Shown here piece by piece: positions 15,900 to 24,880 of a DNA stretch of 64,000 nt. A program made the translations under genes and the position numbers. Position 1 is the stretch's first letter. The number at the start of each line of letters is the position of its first letter. The notes under the pieces are model-generated. The model made no database searches, was not told where the DNA came from, and saw only the letters and a list, made by a program, of their open reading frames with translations. The stretch covers positions 1-64,000 of the forward strand of contig NZ_ATVI01000006.1 of assembly GCF_000420645.1 (NCBI RefSeq). Direction: 5' to 3'. Origin of the DNA: Nevskia ramosa DSM 11499 (lineage in GTDB: Bacteria > Pseudomonadota > Gammaproteobacteria > Nevskiales > Nevskiaceae).

Positions 15900-16580
15900 A
15901 TGAAGCTCAATACCGATTACACGCAGCGCGTCGTCATCGACACCACGGCGATGGACTGGACGCCATCGCCGGAAGCCGGCGTGGAGCGCAAGCGGCTCGA
16001 TCGCGATGGTGACGAAGTGGCGCGGGCAACCAGCCTGGTCCGCTACGCGCCAGGCTCCCGCTTCGCGGCGCACACCCACGGCGGCGGCGAAGAGTTCTAC
16101 GTGCTCGAAGGCGTGTTCGAGGACGAGCACGCGGCCTATCCGGCCGGCACCTATGTGCGCAATCCGAAAGGTTCGCGACACATCCCGCGCTCTTCGCAGG
16201 GCTGCACGATCCTGGTCAAGCTCTGGCAGTTCGAGAACGGCGACACGGCGCAGTTCGCAATCGACACCAGCACGGTTGAATGGAAGCCGGGCCGCGTGCC
16301 CTGCCAGCAGGAAATCCTGCTTCATCAGTTTGGTGACGAGGTGGTCAAGCTGATCGACTTCGCGCCCGGCTGCGCCTCGCTGTTCCACGCCCATGGCGGC
16401 GGCGAGGAAGTGCTGGTACTGCAGGGCGTGCTGTCGGACGAGCTCGGCGACTATCCGGCCGGTACCTGGTATCGCGTGCCACCCGGTTCCGCGCACACGC
16501 CGTTTTCGCGCGCAGGCTGCAGGATCTGGTTCAAGGCGGGGCATCTGCCACCGCGGACCAAGCTGCCCGGCGTCGCCTGA
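15900..16580 (+). CDS. Tandem double-cupin protein, ChrR-like
   Basis: A 226-residue protein with two similar cupin domains. Each has a metal motif: HTHGGGEEFYVLEG (about residues 59-72) and HAHGGGEEVLVLQG (about 164-177), followed by YPAGTYVRNP and YPAGTWYRVP. The domains resemble the C-terminal cupin of ChrR-type anti-sigma factors, but the zinc-binding N-terminal part of ChrR is absent, and no sigma factor lies beside it. Function unknown; metal binding is likely. ATG 15900 is 14 bases after the hydrolase stop. The gene is convergent with glcF across only 3 bases. Confidence 0.8.
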   Translation: MKLNTDYTQRVVIDTTAMDWTPSPEAGVERKRLDRDGDEVARATSLVRYAPGSRFAAHTHGGGEEFYVLEGVFEDEHAAYPAGTYVRNPKGSRHIPRSSQGCTILVKLWQFENGDTAQFAIDTSTVEWKPGRVPCQQEILLHQFGDEVVKLIDFAPGCASLFHAHGGGEEVLVLQGVLSDELGDYPAGTWYRVPPGSAHTPFSRAGCRIWFKAGHLPPRTKLPGVA

Positions 16581-16583
16581 GTT

Positions 16584-17825
16584 TCAGACGCCGAGGCGCT
16601 CGGCGATCAGCTCGATCCAATGCTCCACAGGCCGCTTCGCCCCGCCCGCCAGATGCGTCAGGCAGCCGATGTTCGCGGTCGCGATGCGGCTTGGACCACC
16701 GGCTTCGAGTGCCGCCAGCTTGTTGGCCTTGAGCGTTGCCGACAGCGCTGGCTGCAGCATCGAATACGTACCCGCCGAGCCGCAACAGAGATGCGAATCG
16801 GCAACCACCGTGGTGCGGAAGCCGGCGACGGTCAGCAGGCGCTCGACATTGCCCTTGTTCTTCATGCCGTGCTGCAGGGTGCAGGGCGAGTGGAAGGCGA
16901 TCGCCTCCGGCTTCGCCGGTGAACGCGCCAGTGAATGGGCCAGGGCCCGATCAAAGGCGGCGGCTTCGCGGCTCAGCAGGCTGGTCAGGTCGATCAGTGC
17001 GGAGGTGACTTGCGTGGCTTTCACCGCATAGGCCGGATCGCCTGACAGGTGATGCGCGTACTCGACGACGAAACTCGCACAGCCGCTGGCGCTGACGACG
17101 ATGCCCTCGGCGCCGGCATCAAGCGCGGCGCAAAGCCGGTCGATGGCGAGGCGCGCCGTATCCAGCCCTTCGGCCTGCGCGTTCAAGTGATAGGAAACGG
17201 CGCCGCAGCAGCCGATCGAAACAGATTCGGCGCTGATGCCGATGGCATCGAGCACGCGCGCGGCAGCGCTGTCGATGTCCGGCGCCAGCGAGGGCTGCAC
17301 GCAGCCCCCGGCGATGACAATGCGGCGTGGATGACGCGGCGCAGGCCAGGTTCCGGCCGGACGCGCGAGCGGCACGACGTCCTTCAAGACGCGCGGCAGC
17401 AACGGCCGGAACAAGCGGCCCAGGCCGAGCAGGAAAGCGAAGCGCGCCGGATGCGACAGCACCTGGCGCAGCAGCCAGCGCAGCGCCCGCGCCGGCAGGC
17501 TGCGTGGCACCTTGGCTTCGACGACTTCGCGGCCGATGTCGACCAGCCGCCCGTACTGCACGCCGCTCGGGCAGGTCGATTCGCAGGATCGGCAAGTCAG
17601 GCAACGATCGAGGTGATCGCGGGTTTCCTCGGTGACCGGCGCGCCTTCAAGCACTGACTTGATCTGGTAGATGCGGCCGCGCGGGCCGTCCAGTTCGTCA
17701 CCGAGCAACTGGTAGGTCGGGCAGGTCGCGTTGCAGAAACCGCAGTGCACGCAGGCGCGCAGGATGCTGTCGGCTTCCTGGCCTTGCGGGGTGTCGCGGA
17801 TGAAGTCAGCCAGGTTAGTTTGCAT
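16584..17825 (-). CDS. glcF: Glycolate oxidase iron-sulfur subunit
   Basis: A 413-residue subunit that passes electrons from glycolate dehydrogenase to the membrane. Two 4Fe-4S motifs are visible near the N-terminus, CVHCGFCNATCP and CLTCRSCESTCP, and two cysteine-rich CCG domains follow (GCVQPSLAPD...IGCCGAVSYH and LCCGSAGTYSM). Length agrees with GlcF. It is the last gene of the glcDEF order and starts 12 bases after glcE, so co-translation is likely. The enzyme converts glycolate to glyoxylate. Confidence 0.93.
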   Translation of the reverse strand: MQTNLADFIRDTPQGQEADSILRACVHCGFCNATCPTYQLLGDELDGPRGRIYQIKSVLEGAPVTEETRDHLDRCLTCRSCESTCPSGVQYGRLVDIGREVVEAKVPRSLPARALRWLLRQVLSHPARFAFLLGLGRLFRPLLPRVLKDVVPLARPAGTWPAPRHPRRIVIAGGCVQPSLAPDIDSAAARVLDAIGISAESVSIGCCGAVSYHLNAQAEGLDTARLAIDRLCAALDAGAEGIVVSASGCASFVVEYAHHLSGDPAYAVKATQVTSALIDLTSLLSREAAAFDRALAHSLARSPAKPEAIAFHSPCTLQHGMKNKGNVERLLTVAGFRTTVVADSHLCCGSAGTYSMLQPALSATLKANKLAALEAGGPSRIATANIGCLTHLAGGAKRPVEHWIELIAERLGV

Positions 17826-17837
17826 CTGGGGTCTGCA

Positions 17838-18896
17838 TCAGAAGTCCGGATAGAGCCGGCCGCGGTTGAGGATGCCGGCCGGGTCGAAGGTCGCCTTCAG
17901 TCGGCGATGCAGCGCCATCACGGCAGGAGCCGGCAGCTGGAAGGCATCGACAGATGCCGCGAGTCTGAATGCCGTTGCATGGCCACCGCAGGCAGTGGCC
18001 AGCGTTCGCAGATCGTCTGCAGAACGCGCCGTGCGCAGCCAGCGCTGGCCGCCGCCCCAGTCGATCAGCTCGTCGATGTCGTCACTCGCCAGGGGCAGGC
18101 TCGTCGGCTTGACCGCAAGGCGCCACAGCGGCGCATCGCCGGCGAAGAACGGATGCTTCTGCTCGCGCAGCACGGTCCAGAAGGCCGTCGCATCCGGCAG
18201 CGGTTCGCCACCGAGCTTGGCGACCGCGGCCCGCACGGCAGCCGGATTGCCGGCCAGTCGCAGCTTCAGACGACCCTGGTGATGGATCGCGCCTGCCAGC
18301 GGCAACGGCTGGCCGGCCAGGCGATTCATCGTCGCGATCGCCGACTGTGCGTCGCACTCGAACACTCGCGTCTCGTCGGCTTCCGGCGTCGGCAGCACCT
18401 TGAAACTGACCTCGGTGATCAGACCCAGGGTGCCCATCGCGCCGGCCTGCAGGCGGAAGGTGTCGAAGCCGGCGACGTTCTTCATCACCTGGCCACCGAA
18501 GCGCAGGCATTCGCCGCGACCATCGATCAAGGTAACGCCGAGCAGGTAGTCGCGCACCGCACCGGCATACGGCCGACGCGGCCCGGACAGGCCGCTGGCG
18601 ACGCAGCCGCCGACCGTCGCACCGGCACCGAAATGCGGCGGCTCGAACGGCAGGCACTGGCCGGACGCGGCCAGCGTCGCTTCGACTTCGGCGAGCCGCG
18701 TTCCCGCCTTCACGGTCAGCACCAGTTCGCTCGGGTCGTAAGCGATCACGCCGCTGTGCGCGCGGGTGTCCAGCAGTTCGCCGTCACTGGAAGAGCCGTA
18801 GAAATCCTTGGTGCCGCCACCGCGAATGCGCAGCGGCGTGTTGGCGGCCTGCGCTTCCCGGATACGTGCCTGCGCCTGTTCGATGAAATCCGACAT
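17838..18896 (-). CDS. glcE: Glycolate oxidase FAD-binding subunit GlcE
   Basis: A 352-residue FAD-binding type 4 (PCMH) protein. The N-terminal segment TPLRIRGGGTKDFYGSS and LPFEPPHFGAGATVGGCVASGLSGPRR are the GlcE pattern for FAD binding, followed by VRDYLLGVTLIDGRGE and NVAGFDTFRL. Catalytic residues belong mainly to GlcD; GlcE is an essential partner in the complex. It starts 3 bases after the glcD stop and precedes glcF, matching the standard glcDEF operon. Confidence 0.92.
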   Translation of the reverse strand: MSDFIEQAQARIREAQAANTPLRIRGGGTKDFYGSSSDGELLDTRAHSGVIAYDPSELVLTVKAGTRLAEVEATLAASGQCLPFEPPHFGAGATVGGCVASGLSGPRRPYAGAVRDYLLGVTLIDGRGECLRFGGQVMKNVAGFDTFRLQAGAMGTLGLITEVSFKVLPTPEADETRVFECDAQSAIATMNRLAGQPLPLAGAIHHQGRLKLRLAGNPAAVRAAVAKLGGEPLPDATAFWTVLREQKHPFFAGDAPLWRLAVKPTSLPLASDDIDELIDWGGGQRWLRTARSADDLRTLATACGGHATAFRLAASVDAFQLPAPAVMALHRRLKATFDPAGILNRGRLYPDF

Positions 18897-18899
18897 TCG

Positions 18900-20381
18900 T
18901 CAGAAGCGCGGCAGTTCGGGATGCGGCGTCTGGCCGGCATGCACGTGCATGCGGCCCATCTCCGCACAACGATGCAGCGTCGGCACGGCCTTGCCCGGAT
19001 TGAGCAAACCGCGCGGATCGAAGGCTGCTTTCACCGCGTGAAAGGCTTCGAGTTCGACCGAGCGGAACTGCGTGCACATTGCGTCGATCTTCTCGACACC
19101 GACGCCATGTTCGCCGGTGATCGTGCCGCCAACGGCCACACTCAGATCGAGGATGCGATTGCCGAAGGCTTCGGCCTTCTCGATATCGCCGGGCTTGTTG
19201 GCGTCGTAGAAGATCAGCGGATGCAGATTGCCGTCGCCAGCGTGAAACACGTTGGCGCACAGCAGCCCGAACTCGGCGGAGTGATCGGCGATCTTGCGCA
19301 GCACCTCGCCGAGATAGCGGCGCGGAATGGTGCCATCCATGCAGTAGTAGTCCGGCGTGATCCGGCCCACGGCCGGGAACGCGGCCTTGCGTCCGGCCCA
19401 GAGCTTGAGACGTTCGGTCTCGTCCTTCGAGGTGCGCATCGCGGTTGCGCCGCTCGCCAAGAGCACCGCTTCGATCTGCTCGATCTCGTGCGCCACTTCT
19501 TCCGGCGTGCCGTCGCTTTCAGCAAGCAGGATCGCTTCGGCGTCGAGCGGATAGCCGGCATGGACGAAATCCTCGACCGCGGCGATCGCGAGCTTGTCCA
19601 TCATCTCCAGCCCGGCCGGAATGATGCCGGCGGCGATGATCGCGGCGACGCCCTGCCCGGCCTGCTCGACGCTGGCGAAGCAGGCCATCACCACGCGCGC
19701 CAGTTGCGGACGCGGCAGCAGCTTGACGGTGACTTCGGTGACCACGCCGAGCAGACCTTCGGAGCCGACCAGCAGCGCCATCAGGTCATAGCCCGGCGCA
19801 TCCGGTGCTTCGCCGCCGAGTTCCAGCAGTTCGCCATCGGCCATAGCCAAGCGCGCGGCGACGACGTTGTGCACGGTCAGGCCGTACTTCAGGCAATGCA
19901 CGCCACCGGAGTTCTCGGCGACGTTGCCGCCAATCGAGCAGGCGATCTGGCTCGACGGATCGGGCGCGTAGTACAAACCGTGCGGCGCCGCGGCTTCGCT
20001 GATCGCGAGGTTGCGGACGCCGGGCTGTACTCGCGCGATGCGCGCCAGCGGGTCCAGTTCGACGATGCGATTCAAGCGCGCAAGCGACAGCAGCACACCG
20101 CCTTCTTCCGGCAACGCACCACCGGCCAGCCCGGTGCCATGACCACGCGCGACGACCGGCACGCTGCGCGAATGACAGATGCGCAGCACGGCGGTGACCT
20201 GAGCTTCATCGATCGGCAGCGCCACGCACAAGGGCAGCCGCCGGTACATCGACAGGCCATCGCATTCGTAAGGCCGCATCTGCTCGGTCGTGGTCAGCAA
20301 TGCGCCTTTCGGCAACACAGCCACCAGCGCTGCGAACAGCGCGGCGGAATCAATCGGAAGGTCGCGAATCGGCGCGTTCAT
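18900..20381 (-). CDS. glcD: Glycolate oxidase catalytic FAD subunit GlcD
   Basis: A 493-residue FAD-linked oxidase. It has the FAD-binding core GHGTGLAGGALPEEGGVLLS, SIGGNVAENSGGVHCLKYG, and a C-terminal FAD_oxidase_C domain with NVFHAGDGNLHPLI and GTITGEHGVG. These match GlcD, which oxidises glycolate (and often D-lactate) to the 2-keto acid. It forms a complex with the next two products. The 61-base gap to the preceding FAD oxidase could hold a promoter or simply link the genes. Confidence 0.93.
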   Translation of the reverse strand: MNAPIRDLPIDSAALFAALVAVLPKGALLTTTEQMRPYECDGLSMYRRLPLCVALPIDEAQVTAVLRICHSRSVPVVARGHGTGLAGGALPEEGGVLLSLARLNRIVELDPLARIARVQPGVRNLAISEAAAPHGLYYAPDPSSQIACSIGGNVAENSGGVHCLKYGLTVHNVVAARLAMADGELLELGGEAPDAPGYDLMALLVGSEGLLGVVTEVTVKLLPRPQLARVVMACFASVEQAGQGVAAIIAAGIIPAGLEMMDKLAIAAVEDFVHAGYPLDAEAILLAESDGTPEEVAHEIEQIEAVLLASGATAMRTSKDETERLKLWAGRKAAFPAVGRITPDYYCMDGTIPRRYLGEVLRKIADHSAEFGLLCANVFHAGDGNLHPLIFYDANKPGDIEKAEAFGNRILDLSVAVGGTITGEHGVGVEKIDAMCTQFRSVELEAFHAVKAAFDPRGLLNPGKAVPTLHRCAEMGRMHVHAGQTPHPELPRF

Positions 20382-20442
20382 CGCCGGAGTCTAGCCGGCT
20401 GCTGCAACAAACCAAATATGAACGGAAAGCAGTTGGGAATGC

Positions 20443-21984
20443 TTAGCCAGCCAGCTGCCTATCCAGTGCGAAGCTGCGCGGGCTCAGAGTGCCGGTCGGA
20501 TCGTGCCGGCGCTTGGCGGCGATCAGCGCGGCGCGTACTTCGGCCGGCGCGCGGGCGATGAAATCGTCGCCCCATTTGGTGCCGACGCCGTGCTCGGCGC
20601 TGAAGGTGCCGCCGAAATCCTGGGTCACGTCGAAGACGATCTTGACCAGCGCCTTGGCGTGCTGCGCGACCGGCACTTCCTTGGAACCGAGGATGTGCAG
20701 GTGCGCGCCGCCGACGCCGGCATGACCAAAGGCGATCAGCGCCATGTCCGGATACTCGGCTTTCAGCTCAGCTTCCAGCACCTTGAGGTAATCGCCGAAC
20801 ACGGCGACCGGTGTCGCCGTGTCGAAGCTCAAGCGGCCGCCGCCGAGCGCGCGCATGCGGGCGTTGCTGGCTTCGGTGATCGAGTGGCGGATTTCCTTCA
20901 GCGCCTTCAGCGGCGCGTAGCCGATCTGCTCCTCGGGCAGCGAGACATCGTCGGCCAGGAACTCGTAAAGCATGCCGGCGAGATCGATGTGCGCCTTGTG
21001 CGATTTCACCTGCAGCAGCAGGTAGTAAGGCGCGTCATGGCGGGCCAGGGGCGAACGGAAGGCTTCGCCTTTCAGCTCGCGCACCAGCTCCAACGCCGGC
21101 TTGCCGATGAACTCGAATTCCTCGACATCGTCACCAAACAGCGCGCGCGCGGCGGCGTGAATGCGCATCGCCGCCGGCATGTCGGCGACCGGAATGAGTG
21201 CGGCTTCGCGCTGACCTGGAATGGCGTAGGCGCGGATCTTCGCGCGGGTGATCACGCCGAGCACACCCTGGGTGCCGATCAGGCCCCACTCCGGGCGCGG
21301 CTGCGCCGAGTTGATCGCCAGCAGATCTTCGGGCACTGCTTTCCAGGCCGGCGCATCACTGAGCACTTCGCGGCCATCGCCCGAGTAGCCGAAGGCCTGG
21401 ATCGCCAGATGCGCGGCGGTGCCATAGCAGACCGCGTTGGCGCCGGCCGAAGCATTGGCGATGCAGCCGCCGACGCTGGCCGCGCTCGACGAGCCCATCT
21501 CCATCGGCCACATCAGGTTCAACGGCGCCAGCAGCAGATTGACCGCGTCGACCGCCATGCCGGCCTGCACTTCGAGCACGGCATCGGCGCAAGGCGGTGT
21601 GCCGATGCCGCGCCACCAGGCGGCCAGCGCATCGGCATGCACGGCTGGTGCGGCGCGTTCGCCGAAGCGGAAGACGTCGCCATCCGGCGTCGTGAAGCTC
21701 AGCGGCTGGTCGAGCTTTTCCAGACTCAGCACCACTTCGCCATCCGGACGCTGCGCTTCGACCAGGCCCGTGCGGCCGGCGCTGATCACCAGCTTCACGC
21801 CATTCTTGCTGCAGGTGGCCAGCAGGCTGGCGACTTCGGCCTCGGTCTGCGGCACGACCAGACCGCTGGCCTTGCCCGGTTCGCCGCGCTCGGGAATCTC
21901 GTAGCGGCGCAGGCGATCAGGATCGACCGTGCAATGCGGGCCGAGCAGTGCGGGAAGTGCAGCGGAGGAAACGGCAGCGGTCAT
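20443..21984 (-). CDS. Second FAD-linked oxidase, D-lactate dehydrogenase-like
   Basis: A 513-residue protein with an N-terminal FAD-binding domain (VVPQTEAEVASLLATC, SAGRTGLVEAQRPDGEVVLS) and a C-terminal FAD_oxidase_C domain (IAFGHAGVGGAHLHILGS, TFSAEHGVGTKWGDDF). Similarity to D-lactate or D-2-hydroxyglutarate dehydrogenases is plausible, but it is clearly different from GlcD. It precedes glcDEF in the same direction, suggesting joint 2-hydroxyacid metabolism. It has no iron-sulfur motif itself, so it may share GlcF or pass electrons elsewhere; this is inference. Confidence 0.8.
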   Translation of the reverse strand: MTAAVSSAALPALLGPHCTVDPDRLRRYEIPERGEPGKASGLVVPQTEAEVASLLATCSKNGVKLVISAGRTGLVEAQRPDGEVVLSLEKLDQPLSFTTPDGDVFRFGERAAPAVHADALAAWWRGIGTPPCADAVLEVQAGMAVDAVNLLLAPLNLMWPMEMGSSSAASVGGCIANASAGANAVCYGTAAHLAIQAFGYSGDGREVLSDAPAWKAVPEDLLAINSAQPRPEWGLIGTQGVLGVITRAKIRAYAIPGQREAALIPVADMPAAMRIHAAARALFGDDVEEFEFIGKPALELVRELKGEAFRSPLARHDAPYYLLLQVKSHKAHIDLAGMLYEFLADDVSLPEEQIGYAPLKALKEIRHSITEASNARMRALGGGRLSFDTATPVAVFGDYLKVLEAELKAEYPDMALIAFGHAGVGGAHLHILGSKEVPVAQHAKALVKIVFDVTQDFGGTFSAEHGVGTKWGDDFIARAPAEVRAALIAAKRRHDPTGTLSPRSFALDRQLAG

Positions 21985-22056
21985 GGCAGCGACATCACGG
22001 GCAGCGCGGCGGATTGGCCGGTGCGCATTGTAACGGCCACGCTGGCGGCACCGACC

Positions 22057-23097
22057 TCAAACCAGACGCACGCCCTGCTCGATCAGATACGCCGCCTGTG
22101 TTTCCAGCAGGCCATGCGGGTTCTCGATCGCCAGGCCATCGACCTGCGCCGCCAGCCGCTTGCCGTTGGCGAAGTCGCGGAAGAAGCGGGTTGCCGACAG
22201 CGCGACATCGATCATTCGAGCACCTCGGAGATCGGCGCCTGCGAAGCTAGCGCCTTCGAGATCGGCGCCGGTGAAATCGGCGTCACGCAGATCCGCGCCC
22301 TCGAGATTCGACAGGCTCAGATTCGCGCCGCGCAGATTCACGCCGACCAGCTTCGCATTGCGAAACGAGCAAGCCTTGGCCTGGATGCCGGACAGATCGA
22401 GCGTCCGCGGCTGCCAGCCGCCGAGCCGGGCTTTCAGCAGCACCGTGTCGCGCCAGCCTGCAAAGTCGGCCGCCTCGCGGAACTGGGCGACAGTTTCCAC
22501 TGATGAGATGCGCGCTTCGTCGAAGCGCTGCTCCAACCGGAAATCGGCCTCGTTGTGATAGGCGCTGACCCGCTCCCAGTAGCCGGGCCGGTCCTCGGCC
22601 AGCAGTTCGATCGCGGCCAGCCATTTCAGGCTCTTGTAGAAGTAGCGGCCGGGCGTGATCGTGCGTAGCGGCCCGCCGTGCTCGGGCGACAGCGGCTCGC
22701 CGTCGATCTCGTGCACCAGCCAGGTGTCTTCGAGTGCGAGCGCCAGCGGCAACGAGGTGTCGTGCGCGCGATGGCTGTGAGCGATGAAGCGCACATAGCG
22801 GGCGTCGTCGGTGACACCGGCAGCGGCCAGCACTTCGACCAGCGGCCAGCCGCAAAACGCCAGGCTGCGCCGCGACCAGCCGGTGACGCAATGGATATCG
22901 GCAACACGCTGCTGCGACGGCCGCGCCAGCAGGTCGGCGAACGACAATGTCAGCGGCCGCGCGACACAGCCGGAGATGACGACCCGGCAGGTTTCCGGAG
23001 TCCAGCCGGGCGCGGCCGTCTGCTCGCCGACCAGCGGGAACTTGTCGGTCAGGGCCTGGCCGGGTGGCAGGACAAGGGAATCGGCGCTCGCGCTCAT
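22057..23097 (-). CDS. Sulfite-oxidase-like molybdoprotein fused to pentapeptide repeats
   Basis: A 346-residue protein with an unusual two-part layout. Residues 1-210 are an oxidoreductase molybdopterin-binding domain: the cofactor-ligating cysteine is in HCVTGWSRR (C70), and EHGGPLRTITPGRYFYKSLKW and GYWERVSAYHNEADF are standard for the sulfite oxidase/YedY group. From about residue 245 follow pentapeptide repeats (NLEGADLRDADFTGADLEGA, then SFAGADLRGA), which form a right-handed beta-helix. There is no twin-arginine signal, so it is predicted to be cytoplasmic, unlike MsrP. ATG 23097 is chosen because the longer frame has no family match. It is divergent from gshB. Confidence 0.8.
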   Translation of the reverse strand: MSASADSLVLPPGQALTDKFPLVGEQTAAPGWTPETCRVVISGCVARPLTLSFADLLARPSQQRVADIHCVTGWSRRSLAFCGWPLVEVLAAAGVTDDARYVRFIAHSHRAHDTSLPLALALEDTWLVHEIDGEPLSPEHGGPLRTITPGRYFYKSLKWLAAIELLAEDRPGYWERVSAYHNEADFRLEQRFDEARISSVETVAQFREAADFAGWRDTVLLKARLGGWQPRTLDLSGIQAKACSFRNAKLVGVNLRGANLSLSNLEGADLRDADFTGADLEGASFAGADLRGARMIDVALSATRFFRDFANGKRLAAQVDGLAIENPHGLLETQAAYLIEQGVRLV

Positions 23098-23207
23098 CGC
23101 CGGATTATCGCGGCAGCTGCGACGGGCCGCCGCAATCTTCAGGGCGGGGCCTTCCGTTACCATCTGCCGCCGGCCGCCGCATGGCGCCCCACGAACTCGA
23201 ATCGCGC

Positions 23208-24173
23208 ATGAACACCCCGATGAAAACCCTCGGCATCGTCATGGACCCGATCGGGTCGATCAAACCGTACAAGGACACCACGCTGGCATTGATGCTGGCG
23301 GCGCAGGCGCGCGGCTGGGCGCTGCGCTATTTCGAGCAGGGCGATCTCTGGCTGCGTGATGGCATCGCCTGGGGTCGCACGCGCGCGGTGACCGTGTTCG
23401 ACGACAAGAAGCACTGGTTCGACTTCACTTCCGAGCCGGAAGTCGTGCGGCTCGGCGATCTGACCGCAATGCTGATGCGAAAGGACCCGCCGTTCGACAT
23501 GGAATTCGTCGCGACGACCTACATGCTCGAGCGCGCCGAAGCCCAGGGCTCGCTGGTGGTCAATCGCCCGGCCTCGTTGCGCGACTGCAACGAGAAAGCC
23601 TTCACCGCCTGGTTCCCGGAACTGTGCCCGCCGACCCTGTTCTCGCGTGACGACAAGACCTTGCGCGCCTTCCACGCCGAGCATCACGACGTCATCTACA
23701 AGCCGCTCGACGGCATGGGCGGCAGCGGCATCTTCCGCATCGGCGCCGATGCCATGAACCTCGGCAGCGTCATCGAGCAGCTCAGCGACAACGGCCGGCG
23801 GACGATCGTCGCCCAGCGCTATCTGCCGGCGATCGTCGATGGCGATACTCGCGTGCTGGTGGTCGACGGCGTGCCGGTGCCTTTCGGTCTGGCGCGCATT
23901 CCGCAGGGCAGTGAAACGCGCGGCAATCTGGCCGCTGGCGGCAAGGGCGAGCCGCGACCGCTGACCGCAGCGCAGAAACGGATCGCGGAGACGGTCGGCC
24001 CGGAACTGGTGCGCCGCGGCCTGCTGTTCGTCGGCCTCGACGTGATCGGCGAAAGCCTGACCGAGATCAACGTCACCAGCCCGACCTGCGCGCGCGAGAT
24101 CGACGCCGCGTTCGGCACCGACATCGGTGGTCTGCTGATCGACGCCATCGAGCGCCGGCTGAAACTTCCGTAG
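23208..24173 (+). CDS. gshB: Glutathione synthetase
   Basis: A 321-residue ATP-grasp enzyme that joins glycine to gamma-glutamylcysteine, the last step of glutathione synthesis. The family beginning LGIVMDPIGSIKPYKDTTLAL is obvious, as are NEKAFTAWFPELCPPTLFSRD, KPLDGMGGSGIFRI, GDTRVLVVDGVPVP and ETRGNLAAGGKGEP in the ATP-grasp core. The start could be ATG 23208 or the ATG at 23220. The frame extends further upstream but there it runs into the divergent gene. The stop is followed directly by paired hairpins. Confidence 0.95.
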   Translation: MNTPMKTLGIVMDPIGSIKPYKDTTLALMLAAQARGWALRYFEQGDLWLRDGIAWGRTRAVTVFDDKKHWFDFTSEPEVVRLGDLTAMLMRKDPPFDMEFVATTYMLERAEAQGSLVVNRPASLRDCNEKAFTAWFPELCPPTLFSRDDKTLRAFHAEHHDVIYKPLDGMGGSGIFRIGADAMNLGSVIEQLSDNGRRTIVAQRYLPAIVDGDTRVLVVDGVPVPFGLARIPQGSETRGNLAAGGKGEPRPLTAAQKRIAETVGPELVRRGLLFVGLDVIGESLTEINVTSPTCAREIDAAFGTDIGGLLIDAIERRLKLP

Positions 24174-24232
24174 GGCGGGCCACGCCCGCCGCCGCTTTCG
24201 CCCATCCACCGCGTCGGCGGCCAAGGGCCGCC
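24174..24232. repeat. Two adjacent GC-rich hairpins after gshB
   Basis: GGCGGGC-CAC-GCCCGCC (24174-24190) and GGCGGCC-AAG-GGCCGCC (24216-24232) are each perfect 7-bp stems with three-base loops. They begin at the last base of the gshB stop region. The GTAGGGCGGGC lead resembles the element at 10564. Likely REP-like intergenic repeats that can also stop transcription or stabilise mRNA. Confidence 0.6.
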
Positions 24233-24319
24233 CTCGCTTTGAACGACAGTCTCCGCGTCAGAAAAGCTTTACGCTTCGAGTGCTTGTCAGCCCCGACCAT
24301 CGAACCCGATACTGCCCAC

Positions 24320-24880
24320 ATGGCCGACGAAAGCTACTTCAGCAACCAGTTTCTCGTGGCGATGCCCGGCCTCGATGACGACAACTTCCGGCATTCGGTG
24401 ACCCTGCTCTGCGAGCACTCGGAAAAGGGCGCGCTGGGCCTGGTCGTCAATCGGCCGACCGACCTGCGGCTGTCCGACATGCTCGATCAGATCGGCGTCG
24501 ATCATGAAGCGATGCCGGGCGATCCGATCGTGTTCTGGGGCGGGCCGGTGCAGCCAGAGCGCGGATTCGTCGTGCACACCGCACCGGGCGGCTGGGATTC
24601 GACCCTGAAAGTCGACGAGAACCTCTACATCACCACTTCGCGCGATGTACTCGGCGCGATCGGCCGTGGCGAAGGCCCTAGCGATTATCTGGTGCTGCTC
24701 GGTTACGCCGGCTGGGGCGAAGGCCAGCTGGAAACCGAGGTGCTGGCCAATTCCTGGCTCAATGCTCCGGTCGAACAGCGGGTGCTGTTCGCGACGCCAG
24801 CGGCCGAACGCTGGATCGCCGCGACCCGGTTGATCGGCGTCGACATCAGCCATCTCGCGAGCCGCGCCGGACATGCATGA
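24320..24880 (+). CDS. yqgE: YqgE/AlgH family protein
   Basis: A 186-residue protein of the UPF0301 family. Typical blocks are NQFLVAMPGLDDDNFRHSV, GALGLVVNRPTDLRLSDML, VFWGGPVQPERGFVVHT and LVLLGYAGWGEGQLETEVLANSW. AlgH was named from alginate regulation in Pseudomonas, but its molecular role is unclear. ATG 24320 gives the conserved start MADESYFSN; an upstream frame to 24239 has no family match. It overlaps ruvX by 8 bases, the conserved yqgE-ruvX order, leading into pyrB. Confidence 0.92.
   Translation: MADESYFSNQFLVAMPGLDDDNFRHSVTLLCEHSEKGALGLVVNRPTDLRLSDMLDQIGVDHEAMPGDPIVFWGGPVQPERGFVVHTAPGGWDSTLKVDENLYITTSRDVLGAIGRGEGPSDYLVLLGYAGWGEGQLETEVLANSWLNAPVEQRVLFATPAAERWIAATRLIGVDISHLASRAGHA

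Noticed and set aside
17745-20561. 938-codon plus-strand frame opposite glcDEF
   Set aside because: Antisense frame over three well-recognised genes, common in GC-rich DNA; its product has no domain pattern.
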